A model generated the notes under the pieces. That model searched no databases and had not been told where the DNA came from. It was given only the letters and a program-made list of their open reading frames with translations. A stretch of 64,000 nt of DNA from Conus ventricosus (taxonomy: Eukaryota > Mollusca > Gastropoda > Neogastropoda > Conidae): contig CM031595.1 in NCBI GenBank assembly GCA_018398815.1, positions 143,484,194 through 143,548,193 of the forward strand. Direction: 5' to 3'. The position numbers were made by a program, and so were the translations under genes. Positions 1-13,702 of the stretch are shown piece after piece (position 1 is the stretch's first letter; every line of letters starts with the position of its first letter).

Positions 1-659
1 ATCTGTTTGGTTTCGTTTCCTGTCTTCGCATCTTTCAAGAAGTAACCAAAGCTCCCTCCAAGGTTCTTCACTGGGCTTCTTTCACCATTAGAATGGCTTG
101 GTAGGCTACGATCAACCTGACACATTTAGATACTTTTCCTTTCCGCAGTGGAAGGCTCCGTTAATTCTTTGGTTTGAAGCTCATTTGGAAGAAGCAACAA
201 GCCCGCATAACTGCACCAGTACTTGTGTGTTTCATCTTCCTCGGTGGAAATGATTGTTGTGCCATCCATTGAGGCTTTCACAGGAGGTATTTAGTATCCA
301 TCTCCGAGGTCTGGCAGCCCTGTACTGCTGTCTGCTTTTCCTTCAAGATGACCTCTGTTGCCAACATAAACAGTTCTGGAAACCTAAGCACTCTATTGCT
401 ATGCCATCTTCAAAATGTATTATCTAATTGTATTCCTTAGTGGATCATCTCATTGAGAAGCCATGAAAGTACTTCTTCAGCATATCCCGGATTAACATTT
501 TCTCTGGTGCGCAAACCCTACATTTCAAGTCACACCCCTTCTAAGAGTCGGAATAAGTTTCCTGAGATTCTCCAACTCCTTACCTAACCCGAACCTTAGA
601 AAACCATAATCCTAACCCAGATCTAACTTACTCCCTTAATTTCCTTTGAAGACATTGGG
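1..659. other. no gene recognised; left edge
   Basis: I see no conserved coding pattern, tRNA or tandem array here. It lies downstream of the retrotransposon fragment that reads leftwards from about 1690, so part of it may be that element's untranslated 3' end. Confidence 0.3.
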
Positions 660-1690
660 CGCAACATTGAAGAACAATTCGGCAGGTTCCTCCCGTTCTA
701 GTTGTTGTGTGCTAAGACTTGGGTCTCTGTGAACGTTTTCTCGGTCTATTCTGCAATGTGGTCAGTCCGTTTTTAGTGTCTTCCTACCATCTCCTTCCTT
801 CCATACTTTCCAGTGGGTTTGTTTTACCAGTGTCACTGAAACTTGTTACATGGCCATATCAATATATATATCTTTCACTGATGCTAGTAAATCTTCGTAT
901 GGTCCAGTATGGTGCGTAACAGTTTGATGCGCTTGTTCATTGGAGATTGGATCAGCATATTTGATGTTCAGTGTCTTGCTGCACACCTCAGCAGCGTGTG
1001 CTCAGGAACTGATGTTGTATGCCATGGAGATGTTCTGGTCCTTCCATATAGGTTTTAGACAGAGCTGGCGTTGTCTTTGCTTCCTATGCGAGGATTTCTG
1101 GTTTGGACCCCTCGTTACTATTGATGGATCCCAAGTAATGTGAACTGTTGAACAGTTCCACGTTTCTGAATATGGACAATTGCATTGATACTGATGGTGG
1201 TTGTTGTGAATATCTATCAACCTGGTCTTTTGGGCACTGATTTCCATGCCGTATCTTGTCGACGTTTCATTCTGACTTTCAACAAGCTTGGCAAAATCTA
1301 TTCAGTGCGTGCCACGCCATCTTCTGCAAAGTGAAAGCTTCACCCAATGAAAACTGTGCTGATATGATCTTCATGTTCATCAGTCGCGATGCATTCCGTG
1401 AATATACTGAAAGAATGTGGGATAAAAAAGGCAACTCTGACAAATTCCAACTGAAGCACGGAACCATTCTCCATCAGCACCATGTACGAGCCAGTTTAGT
1501 ATTGGATGGTGGATGGTGTTGATCAGCTTTTTTTCCCCAATATCAAATTTCTTCACTGGAGCCTCCTAACACCCCCTGTTTAATGCCTTCTTTCAGTCTA
1601 TGAAGACATGGTAGAGCTTCCTCCTGTGTTGGATTTGCTTTCCACAAAGGTTACATGTGAATAAGTCTCCAATTCCAGAGGGTGTAATGT
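660..1690 (-). mobile_element. decayed non-LTR retrotransposon, reverse transcriptase part
   Basis: Reading the minus strand from 1680 leftwards, broken frames give the usual order of a LINE reverse transcriptase: a block like RRKLYHVFID near 1650-1620, then GEWFRASVG near 1470, then GMEISAQKT near 1240, then LKPIWKDQNIS near 1050, and finally ISNEQAH...GPYEDLLASVK near 950-860. Several stop codons and frame shifts separate the blocks, so the copy is dead. The same family is represented by the fragment at 40255-40820 on the other strand, which has the matching GMEISAEKTKL block. The clade is uncertain (RTE- or Jockey-like). Confidence 0.75.
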
Positions 1691-1839
1691 CTACGTAAGT
1701 TAGCCCTGATTTGTGTCAATAGACATTTAAATTAAGCTCGTTCTGGACATTGCCCTTGGAAACATAACAACAACAACGAAGCCCACGAATGATCAACGTG
1801 TTGTTTCAGCTCTGTACATTTTTCAACTTAGTTTGATTT

Positions 1840-2076
1840 ATTAAATACCTTGAACACACAAGCTGTGTTCGTAGATGTTGTGTGAATGCACACATACGAC
1901 TCTACAGAGGGCACCACCACGTCCATCCAGCAACAGCCCCCAGGAATGTGCTGATGCCAAAGACCAAAACTAACCACCACAGGCATTGATGAGGAGAGGA
2001 CATTGAAACCAATGTCACCACAGGAGCAGGGCATGAAGAACCCATTGGACATAGTACCCCCACACTGATTAATTGC
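1840..2076 (-). repeat. dispersed repeat family R1, copy 1
   Basis: The reverse complement of this stretch matches 47463-47640 at many blocks in order, for example CTTCATGCCCTGCTC, GATGTCCTCTCC, GGGGGCTGT and GGACGTGGTGG. A third copy lies at 27281-27500. It does not look coding, and I do not recognise the family. Confidence 0.6.
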
Positions 2077-2289
2077 CACTGGTCATTCTGTAACGTTTTT
2101 GTTCATTACAGACAATATGAACGGAAAATCTGTAAACTTTCTTACTATTCAGGCAAAATGTATCAGCAAGCTGATTTGATTACAAGGACCATAAAACTGA
2201 CATTCTCAAAATTTCATTATAAAATTGCATGAAAAAAATTGCATCTGTGAAACCAAGCCAAATGCATACAGAAGTGTTTAACGTATCAT

Positions 2290-2500
2290 CCGGATGTGAT
2301 TTTACTAGTTTTCTAAATCGTTTGAATGTGTTAGAATGAGTTTTCTAAATCATTTGAATATGCCTGTGTGAGTTTTCAAAATCATCTGAATGTGACTAAA
2401 TGGGTTTTCCAAATCATCTGTGTATGACTGGATGAGTTGTCAAATTCATCAGAGTGTGCTCAGATCTGTTTTCAAATCATTTCAATGTACTCGTAACAGG
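2290..2500. repeat. degenerate minisatellite, about 40 bp period
   Basis: About five diverged copies of a unit around GAGTTTTCTAAATCATTTGA with a variable spacer. It precedes the cleaner 41-bp array but is unrelated to it in sequence. Confidence 0.6.
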
Positions 2501-2539
2501 ATCAACTTTCCAAATCTGAACTTTACTAACGCCACTTCA

Positions 2540-3095
2540 AAATAATAACTGACAACCGTAAGCATGAAGAATATCATTCAAAATAATAATTTATAACTAT
2601 GAGCAGGAAGAATATCATTCAAAATAATAATTTATAACTATGAGCATGAAGAATATCATTCAAAATAATAACTTATAACTATGAGCATGGAGAATATCAT
2701 TCAAAATAATAACTTATAGCTATGAGCATGAAGAATATCATTCAAAATAATAATTTATAACTATGAGCATGAAGAATATCATTCAAAAATAATTTTATAA
2801 CTATGAGCATGAAGAATATCATTCAATTATAATAATTTATAACTATGAGCATGAAGAATATCATTCAAAATAATAATTTATAACTATGAGCATGAAGAAT
2901 ATCATTCAAAATAACAATTTATAACTACGAGCATGAAGAATATCATTCAAAATAATAATTTATAACTACGAGCATGAAGAATATCATTCAAAATAAAATT
3001 TATAACTATGAGCATGAAGAATAGTATTCAATAATAACTGATAACTATGAGCATGAAGAATATTATTCAAAATAATGACTTATAACTATGAGCAT
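2540..3095. repeat. 41-bp minisatellite, about 13 copies
   Basis: The word GAGCATGAAGAATATCATTC recurs every 41 bp (for example at 2601 as a variant, 2642 and 2683), separated by an A/T-rich half. The copies differ by single changes and small indels. It lies in the 3' flank of CHTF18. Confidence 0.92.
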
Positions 3096-4197
3096 TGTTT
3101 CCTTTCAATCCAGAGTTTAAATAACTCTTTGTAGATTATTTCATCACATTTGTAACAATTACAATCTCATGAATGCAAATGAATGTACATGCATGCATAA
3201 ACACATGCCCATGCACACATACCCAAACAAATGTCAGAACACATAATAACATACGCATTTTTACAAAAAAGTTATTCATAAAGTGTTCATTTAGTTCATT
3301 GATTGTTTACATTGGATGTAGTTACAGCGCAAAATGCATAGCATCAAATATCACTGATCTATGATCACTACTGCATTGTATGTGCAATTTGTAACCTTAT
3401 CAGCAGACGTTTTTCTTGCTCATAATGTGTGGCCATACATTAAAACCATTGCACATCCCACAATAATTTATGCATACAACAAAAAAAAGTCTTGACGTGC
3501 CTACACAAACACATAAGATGGACATACATGCTCACTGTTCAATTTAACTGTAACAATGTATAACCATTCACTTTACAACCACCTACTTCCTTCTCATTGG
3601 CAATACATAACCATTTGCACCACCTCATAGTTGAAATTTGACTAAAAGATCTCACCATGCATCATGCACACTCACACACACACAAATTGTGGTCCCCATC
3701 TCAATCTCTCTCTCTCTTTCACTCTCTTTCTTTCTAACTCACGTATACATAACAACCAGATCTCACGTAACATTTATAACATATACACTGATCACATGAA
3801 ACCTCTTTGTACTCTATTCTTATGATTGCATGACCTGATCCCTTGATAAAGATTTGATGATGTGTATGACAACAATTTTCTATGTCATTTTCTATCACAC
3901 AGTAAAGATCTGATTCAAAACAACCAGTTGAATTCAATATTTCAGTCATCACTTTGCGAAACTTGCTAAGTCATTTTCTGTTCTTGTTCGAGGTTGTTAT
4001 CATTGTCGTTGGTTTGGTTTGGTTTGGTTTTGAAACATACATTACAAATATGTGTGTGTAACCCATTTTGTACCCAACAGACCATAATCTAATGAGAAGA
4101 CGGTCTAAAATGTCTTGTATAAAATATCTTGCAGTACTAAAGGAGAGGTCTATGCGGAACAATACTAGCCAACCCTGATGAGTACATGCAGCTTTCC
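3096..4197 (-). other. 3' flank / probable 3' UTR of CHTF18
   Basis: This follows the CHTF18 stop codon. It is A/T-rich with no coding signal and a short CT-rich stretch at 3704-3730. I could not identify a convincing polyadenylation signal close to the stop, so the transcript end is not placed. Confidence 0.35.
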
Positions 4198-4308
4198 TCA
4201 CAAGAGATCCTGCATTCTGACGTTTCTGCGGACGGCGTTGGAGTAACCTTCCTTGAAATGGAACCAGATGACAGTGTCCAGCACGTTCTTCACCTCCGTC
4301 ACTTCCTC
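4198..4308 (-). CDS. CHTF18: CHTF18 exon 23 (last), with stop
   Basis: Encodes 36 residues ending WFHFKEGYSNAVRRNVR then MQDLL and TGA at 4200-4198. The family's C-terminus, which holds DCC1 and CTF8, has the same WF.F.EG.SNAVRR...DLL pattern. I start it at 4308 (acceptor CACAGAG) because that keeps phase with exon 22; the more usual acceptor two bases earlier would need another phase. Confidence 0.9.
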   Translation of the reverse strand, partial: EEVTEVKNVLDTVIWFHFKEGYSNAVRRNVRMQDLL

Positions 4309-4850
4309 CTCTGTGGAGCACAAGTTTTATTCTGGTAACATTTTTTCACAGGAGGAAAATCTTGGCGTGCGGGTGCAAATGTGTCAGGTTTTCATATTCA
4401 CACAGCATCTTCTTCATGCTTACAATAGTGGCCAGGATGAAAGACTTTTCTTTTCAAACTTATGTAAAACTTTATAATTATATACATTGTATGCATGCAT
4501 GCTGTATGGAACTTATATATGTCTATGTTCATATGCTTTACCACACATTTGTTGATCAAAGGGTTATATATAAAATGAATGCTTGAAAGTGCATAAATGT
4601 GCCTAGAATCTCTATAACATTGGAATATTATTATTATCATCATCTACATACATGCAACCCTGACCTGAGTCGAGGAGAGACTACAATTCCTTTTGCCTTC
4701 TGATCAATCATGTGGTGTGATCAAAGTGTTAATCTTCTGAATAAGGTGACAAGTTGAACTAGTGGTGTAGCATGCATTTAGCTTACCAAAGAAAAAAGTT
4801 TTTCATGATCAAAGTTTAACAAAGTTTTTCCAAGGCAAATTCCTTGAAAC

Positions 4851-4895
<45 letters not shown>

Positions 4896-6264
4896 CCAAT
4901 ACAACAAAAAATATGTGTCTACTAGATTGTTTTAGGGCAATTCCATTTCATCCAAACGTGGTGCGTGCGTGTGTGTGTGCAATCATCCTTTCCATCTCGC
5001 AACCCTGCTTTTCTCCTTACCTGTTTTTCTTTATCCCTTTGCTTTATCAGCTGACATACTCATTTTACCTGATGTGAAGAAATTTCAAGTCATTAACCAC
5101 ACACTAGTAGAACGTCTGATGAAAACCTAATCACTAACACAAAATAAAACCCTGCATTTCCTGTGGTCACTTACAGTGTACACATACACACCTTTTTCAC
5201 TGTCGACGTTCACAGCAACCTTCTCACGTTTGGTTCGTGTGAAGCCAGCAAAAAAGTTTGTCCGAGGCTGGAACATCATCATGAAACATGGAAACATAAC
5301 TGGCCTCAAACCACATTCCACAGGGTGAACAGACAGGCAGGTCTCGCTGACAATCTTTTCTATTTATTACAGGGTTCATGTCATTCTTTCTATTAGAAAC
5401 TTGAAGAACTTTTCCAGGACTGTTGTAGACAGAAAAATGCTGTGTGTGCCGTAATACCGCACACACACACCACTGAAGCATGTCACTAGCAAACCAATAG
5501 CGAAATGATGAATCATTAGTAAGTGACTCTAACAGTTAACATTCAAATGGTATCTTCCAGGACTGCCACCTTGTGTTAAACACTTTCTGTTTCTCCTAAT
5601 TTTGTTGGGGCAAAAAAATAAAAAGACAATAAATTTCAAGCACTTTTCAAGTGCCCTTGATTAAAATTCTAATTTTGAAAGTCTTTCAAGGCCTTCATAT
5701 GGAAGATTCAAATCTCACGACTTTCAATGACTTCTATGGACAGCATGAATGCCGTCTAATGGTACCATTGCATGATTTGCCTTATCCAATTCAAGGGAAA
5801 TCAGACTACCTGATGCATAATCATGCAACCAAAGCAATCCTAAAAAAGTCAACAACCATAACACAGGCATGTCCTAACAGGAAACCAGGGCTCTTCCTGA
5901 AAAAGCTGCATCCCCGCCTTCTGGAAATTATATGTAATCAATCTCCTTTCTGTCCGCTCCGTTTTTACTTTCTTTACTAATGTAAAGGCAATAAACTGTG
6001 TGGAATGTCTGTTGCCCTCTGCACAGCTTTCTTCTACCCACTTCAACAACATCAATAATTTAGCTATGGTGTTGCCAGTTGAGGTACATGGTTCTATACA
6101 GCTCTGTTGTGTCTGTTGCTCTTGAACAGGATAGGGATTTTTTTCTCCATGTGGTGACATCTCTCAAAGGGCTCAGCAATGTTAGCTGGGTTATAATGAA
6201 AGGAATCACAACAGGATATGGTCTTCAATCTGTGCACGCCTGTATGCATCTGTGTGTGTGTGTG

Positions 6265-6311
<47 letters not shown>

Positions 6312-7287
6312 CACGTGTGTGTCTGTGCGTGTGGTGTGAATGTGGCTGTGAGTGTGTGTGAGATTATGTGTGTGTTGTATGTGTGTGTGTGTGTGTGTGT
6401 GTATGATTACGTATGTGTGATGTATATGTGTGTGTATGCGCACAAGCGGCACAAAAAGGGTCGAATGTCACTGGAGGAATAAAGCAAAATACTTTCTCCT
6501 TCACCCCTTGTTGTCCTTCCCCACAGCCCTTCCATTCCAGTGACACAACTGCCAACATTGTGGATTCAGCTCTTGGAAGACCTGAGGTGCAGTGGATTTG
6601 GGCTTTTAACAGGAAAGCCCCTGATGGCTGCTGACTTGAACTGATCCATGAAGGACTGATGCCCTAGGATACTGTCTTGTTCTACATGCAGCTCTGGCAC
6701 GCCGCACATAACATTTTGGATCTGCTGGGCAAAATTTTATCTCAATTAGAAAACACGCACACACACACACACACACACACCACACACACACACAAAAACA
6801 AAAGTAAAATCTCTCTTTTGTAAATAAAATGTTGGCATTTTTTTCATCACCTTCAGATTTTCCTGAAACATTGTCGAATAACAGAAAACTTCCTGACCAG
6901 TTGAAGAGGGTTGAAAGATATGATTGATGCTTCAGCATCTTGGGTCAAGGGTAATGATCCATCTACAAGAAGCCAAGAGATGGTGTTTGAGCGCAATCCA
7001 TGCAGATGGGCACAACAACGATCTTCATCAACATAAAGACAGACAAAGACAACGAAGACAAAGCCACAGTGAAGGTGGTCTCTACTGAAAGGGAGTGTGT
7101 GGGGAGGGGGGGGGGGATAGCTATTTACTTGTGTTTTCCTTACCTTGTCTTCCTTGACAGGCCTGGCCTCCAGTGTTTGTTTGTGGTTGGGATTGCTGGA
7201 CCTCCTGACTTGGACGACGCTGCGGCTCTGAAAGAAACAATGCTGGTGTACACATCTGCATACACATATGTGCATATGCACACACAC

Positions 7288-7321
<34 letters not shown>

Positions 7322-8412
7322 CATGCACACTTCCATTTGTATACACACAACTCACACACACATATGCATAAAAACATACACATAAACGCACACATACTCA
7401 AATGATGAGAGAACACGGACACACACTTGAACACACATATGAACCATCATCATATACATTACTGTGCATCATCCTTCAAACCAATTTAAAATAAATAAGC
7501 ACCATCACTGTTAACTTCATTTGTATTGCACTTCTCCCTGCTATGATCACAAGCAAAGAATATTCAAATCTTAAAACTGTAAAAAGTGAAGCAGGTGGAA
7601 AACCAGAGAGCCTGTCTCCAAAAGATGCGTTTCCCCGTGTCTGACACCTACCCAGCCTAACTCACATGCTGGAAATTACATGGAATGGGGCCGATCAACA
7701 GAGATATTTGCACAACAATCCACCAGAAAAGACTGACTAGGTCTGAATTCATCTCAAAAATAGTTTGGACAGACCTAGACAAGGTGAAATTTCCTCCAAA
7801 ATGTCATGCCAGATTTTAGGGTTCCTAGGATACCGTTACTGCTATGGTACCCATCACCAGCGGCAATGGACCTGTGGCTAGTGTTGTGGACTTGGCTATG
7901 AGGTTTCTGGTTCAGTTCCCACCAGAGACATTTATTTGAGGATTTTTCTTTTGGTCCCTACCTGCTCCAACACCAAAGTTGAGTGTGCTACGGGCTCAAA
8001 TTACATGAAAAGACAGAACTACATAGTCTAGTTTCATCCACCTAATGGTTGTTATGTTTTAGAGTCTTGCTCAGATTTTCCATCAACACTGCAGATGTCC
8101 ATTAAGTCTCAAACCCTGTGCCCTTCATCGAAGATGAAAAAAGAGGCATGCCTCCATCCAAGAACATGTTAACACAGACAGTTGTCTGAAGTGGACATGG
8201 GACGGAACAGACAACTGAATACTTACGACACAGGAAAGTGCGCTGATTCGTTCCTTCTCATCTTCTCCAGCTCAATCTAGATAACAGAAGAAAAAAATAG
8301 GAATGCTACAAAGCCGCTCAAAAATCTGTAATGCAGAGGCTATATAACATGTAATAGCATAATGATATATTCAGAAATATAACCATGTTGGTTATATCAG
8401 CTACATAATTCA

Positions 8413-8444
<32 letters not shown>

Positions 8445-11400
8445 ATTTGTTTTAAATTAAACAATTTTAAAAAATAAACATTGACCTAAAATAGTTACTC
8501 TCCTTTCTCACTGTAGAATGAAACTGCAAAGAATACATCTGTACACGTGCACACACCTGACATCTTCAACATGGCACTTACGTCACAATACAATAACAGT
8601 AAAGAGGTGAAGCAGTACAGTGAAGTCGGTACTGACCTCTCTAGCAATCAGCTGTTTCGCTCCGTATGTCAGCTGTTTGTGTTGCTTTAGGCCTGATAAT
8701 CGAACCACCTCCTCCACATTCCTGTAGTTTCAACAGAGGAATCTGATTCTGCAGTACATTCTTGTGACCTCACAGGACTTTATAAGATAATCCACAAATA
8801 CACACACACGGAACGTCCATGTGCAGCGCACAAACACTGACATACAAACACATAAGCTCATGAAAATTCACACCTTAAAGAATATACTTACAAAAAAATA
8901 AACCAGACATAAATCAAAGAATCTATATTCCAAAAGATCCTAAGATCAAAACAACTGATACATAAAAGCATCAATATTTAAAGAAATCAACGACAATCTT
9001 ACAGATGCATATCATGTTCTGATGACTTAAATTTGTGGAATGAATACTTGAGACAGAGATCATTTCAGTTACAGTGACTGAACTGTTCAGAGCATCCAGC
9101 ATCACATCTGCCACCTTTGTTCCCGTACATCCCCATGCTCTCCACACTCACACTCACACACACAAAGATGATCCCTATATGACAGTGTCATATCCCCCAC
9201 AAATAAAGGTCTATCATTATCCCACACAAGGTCTATCATATACCAAAAATGGAAACCACTGTCATGAAATGTATAAACAAGTATAAAGGCACATAACAAA
9301 CAAAGTAAGCAGTCTGAAACTGTACAGAATTCACAGCACAAGGTCTTACACTACACTATGTTGCTCCAGCTCACCACAGATCAATGTGACAGGTAAAATT
9401 AAAGTGCTGTTTCCCTTTGACTTAGAGCAGTGCTGTTCAAATACCAGGACAATTCCTTCAATCAGCAAGTCTGCGAATGCCTTTCTCTGGTGTTCGTCAT
9501 TTGACTTGCCAGGTATCACTTTGTTTAAAAGGAAATGACTGAGGTAAACAACACCACCACTCTCATCTCCCCCCCCCCCCCCCACCCCACACACACACAC
9601 ACAACACTCATCCTCCACCCCAGTCCCATCCCACACTATCCCAAAATTAATTGGAAGTAGGACCCCCTCCAAGCAACTTTTCTTTTCTTTGCTCTCATTT
9701 TCCAAGCTTTGACATTACACCCATTGCAGCTTGTACATGTACCAGCTTCTCCATATACAGCCAGATCTGGGATTACCCTGTCACAGCACGCATCTGAGTC
9801 ATTCTTTGCTTCTGGTCACTATTGGGGGTGACTCTATTTCTCATGCTGTAAAAAAAAAACCTTGTCGCTCTCAGACTATATTTCTTAAATGAAAGTGTTC
9901 TTATAGTTTTGAAGAAACGACACCATCAAGAAAAACTTTGGTAGTTTCCATGATTTTTAGTAATGTTAATTTAAACATCGAAAATGCCTTCAAAATGGCG
10001 TCCGAAAAGGGGACCGAGAAATGTTGCCCAAAACAATGGCTTCATACAATGCATGACAACTGTTAAAACTTTTTTTGAGTGTTTGCTATGTTGTAAAAGT
10101 GTTTTTTTCTGTGCTATGGTAGTCAATATTTTCGCACCGCTTTTTTCGTTTTCATAACACATCATTAATTTACAACCGTCACCTGCGTTACCTTTCGTGT
10201 CACACATTCCGATCGTCGATTGCTGTCGCCAGTACAGCATGTAACATCATATAGCGAAAGGCAGACCGGTAAATGCATGTAGTCGATGGAAAAGAATATA
10301 TTGAAAGAATGATTCAGGAAATAAACGCTTAAACAGTCGAAAAGTAAACATTCGAAAATTTCGCGTCGCATGTGAAACGCAGGTTACGCTCCAACCTTTG
10401 AAAGCCCCCCTTCGACAACAAAGCTAAAAATAGAGTGCACAGATGACGTCGCCTAAACGGTCCATGATTAAGCACAAACCTGTGACGTTTCACACAGAAA
10501 TAGCTACGCAAAAGCTTGTGGACACAAAATAAAGTGACGCGTCACGCTTCGAACTCTGAGTGAAACGCGGTGATGCCGGTGCGGGATTTTCCATTTTTGG
10601 CCAATATCATCACGGAAGAACCGATTTCAACTCAAATATTTGCTTTCAACTGCATGAAGGTGAGTTATTAATATTTCTTAATCATTATTCCTTCGTTTTA
10701 CTGTCATGAATAAGATAATAGTTGTCTTGATCTTTTACAATCTAAACTTAATCGGCAAATTTCGACCGGTTGTTTGCTCCAACACATGGCGTCAAGTGTA
10801 ACACAGTTCGACATTTTATCAAAATCATTGTTTCCGCAGCATGGTAGCTATGATTGCATGCATGGATATGTCAGTTATTTGACAAATTGTCGTGTCTGTT
10901 GCGTCAAAGTTTATGATTATGACAGAAAATACCAGAATCGCATTTAACACAACATTGTTACACATGACACGAAATTTGGATTAATCATCGTGTCACAATG
11001 TAACTGTGTGAAGCGCTGGTAACATATTATGTTTTAATTGTTGCATAGGTGTGTAAAACTTGATGCACTTTTAATTAAATTAATTGTATGTGTTAATTTA
11101 CGCAAGATGCCAAAAAAAAGTCACAGCCAAGTGATGAAATGTGGCTGAATTCAGCAGAATTCATGTAGTGTCACCTACATTACACTTGACACAAAATCTT
11201 AGTGTCTCATGAAACTCTGTTGTTCCAGTTTTGATAAGTGCATCTATCTTCATTTCTGCAAAAAAAAAAAAAATCATAATAATCATTGTACATTTTTTTT
11301 TTTTTAATAGTATATTTCTGGTTATTTCTGTGTAAATTAGAGAAAAGCTTTTTTAAGAAACTTTGGCAGCTCAGTTTGTGTGTTTCCTTCCTGTTTATTT

Positions 11401-11766
11401 ATGGTCATTCCAAGTTTTACTGATTATGTGTCATTTTGAAAGTGTGACCATTTGTATGTTACATGACAATGCTACCAACTGTTTTAATCTCAACTTTTTT
11501 ATTTTTTTTATTTTTTACAGGTGCTTGCAGTTGGCAGACTGTGTGGTCCTCACAGTGGAGGTCCAGACGGAGAAAGGACCACAGGCCATGGAAGTGCCTG
11601 AGGATGACTTTGTTGTGAAATTCCTCATCTGTGCTGGGAAATTCTATATTTTCCCAACAGAACCGAAACCTTCTTAGTATCCAAAAAGGACGCAACATAG
11701 ATTGACACGCCAGCAGTTGACACCCATGACCACTACTTTTTTTGAAAGAATTGCCAGCAGAATTGA

Positions 11767-11807
<41 letters not shown>

Positions 11808-11946
11808 GTGTGTGTGTGTTAACACTTACAAATTAATTTTCTGTAAAGAACAAGAAATCTACAGTGCTGATTAAATATGGTTTGTACAACATTTCGATTG
11901 TATTTCTCATTTGTTTCTAATGAATGAAGCCAAGGGTGTGTGGAAA

Positions 11947-11985
<39 letters not shown>

Positions 11986-13645
11986 TTAATAGGATTTGTA
12001 AAGGACATAAAGTCCTAGACAATGATAGATGGTTAGTTGCTAAAGTTCAGTGTGCTCACTTTGAAAGTGATGTTGGTGTCATATGTAACGCAGTTACGCT
12101 TAATGGAAACGGTCACATATTTCTTGAAAGAAAATGAACAACCTTTATTTGCCATATTCATTTCATTTTTTGGATCAGGGGAAAAGAGCACAGACCATAT
12201 TTTGCAAGCAGTTGTTCTTGCATGAGTAACAGCAAATAACTAAAGAATGAAGTGTAACTGTGTTACGGTGTCACATAAACGAGTCAATGCTGGTATCACA
12301 GGCAGAGGGGTGATAGCATCAAATCTGTTCATGCACACTTCTAATAATGTCTGCTAATAGGCTGCCTATGGCCAGTTTTCATTTTTGTACAAATAAGGTA
12401 TTTTACTATTGATGTGGTGTCAACACGTAACGCAGTTACTGTTCCAACACCTTGAGTCTTCCCATGGGCATAGCATAGCAGCAAGTAATGTCACAGATTT
12501 CTTTCTTTTAGGGGATGCCTTTGCTTACCTTGAGGTGACAAATTACAAGTTTTCACACTTGTGCAGCCATTTTGAAATTTTGACACTTGGTCCCTCCTTT
12601 AGTTACCAGTAGCAAAGAATGACTCATCTATATTAAGCAATTGCAGGTCACCATAGGGCCACATACCAGTGAAGACCCTGCATTCTGCAGTCATTTCGAT
12701 GTTGTTCAATAGTGTCTGCTCTGATCCAAAGGCACAATACCACCTACAAATGACAATCAATGCTTAGTCAAGACACAGTCATCCTGAGTGGGTTTCCTGT
12801 CTCAGGCGGCAATGTTACACTCTTCTAATCACAGTTCCAATGAACTTGTCAACACTGAAGATTTTCACTCTACCGAGAACGAACTGAAAATTGAGTGACC
12901 ATAAGAGCAAGTCCTAGAACCTTTTACAAGTCTAAAACTCCTTTCATTTTCTATGACAGGAATACTGTGGGATACTAACGGGTCAAGCACGTAGACATAT
13001 TGTCCCTCAGGTGAGCGCTCCTGCCTGTACGTCATGTTGTAGTTGATCATCACCTGCACGAGGTGGTTCAGCTCCTCTTTCTCTCTACTGCTGTACAGCT
13101 GGGTGTTCACCTGTCAACAATTATACACCCACCCACCCCACACAGGTGTCATCCTCCAACCACACATAGAAAAATATGAAACAAAGAGTTCATTTCCTCT
13201 TGTTCTCAACCACGACCACAATGAACTGAGAATGTTTAGATGACAGTTTGCTTTGGGATCATTTGGACTCGCCACAAAAATTCAAACTGGAAACAATCTG
13301 TAATTCCTATTTCTTTTCTCTTTCTAAAAAGGTCTCCAGCTAATGGCAAGCTAATCCTAGTTTCAGTGAATCAAATGATACTGAGAAGGTGTCACTGCCT
13401 GGAGAATTGCCCATGCAAGCTACACCACTTTTGATGGGCTATCGAATACAGTGCACAAGATTTGTAGCTAGCTGGCTATTCAAATTATTCCCATGATCAT
13501 GTCAAATGATGTAAATTATTGAATTTGACGTTTCTGTCATTCTTCTTTGTGATGCACCACAGACAGAGAGTAGGAAATGACAAAAACCTAAGAGGAACAG
13601 AACAAAGTGAATATTTGTGCGTGCGGAAGTGCATGTGTGTGCATG

Positions 13646-13702
<57 letters not shown>

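Noticed and set aside
6559..6735. An open minus-strand stretch (QQIQNVMCGVPELHVEQ...) considered as an extra CHTF18 exon
   Set aside because: The family has nothing similar here and no splice phase links it to exons 21 and 22.
6225..7434. Several long frames rich in His-Thr or Cys-Val
   Set aside because: They run through (GT)n/(CA)n tracts; open frames there follow from the dinucleotide repeat. The same holds at 13502-13984, 32718-33125, 38113-38387 and 43263-43527.
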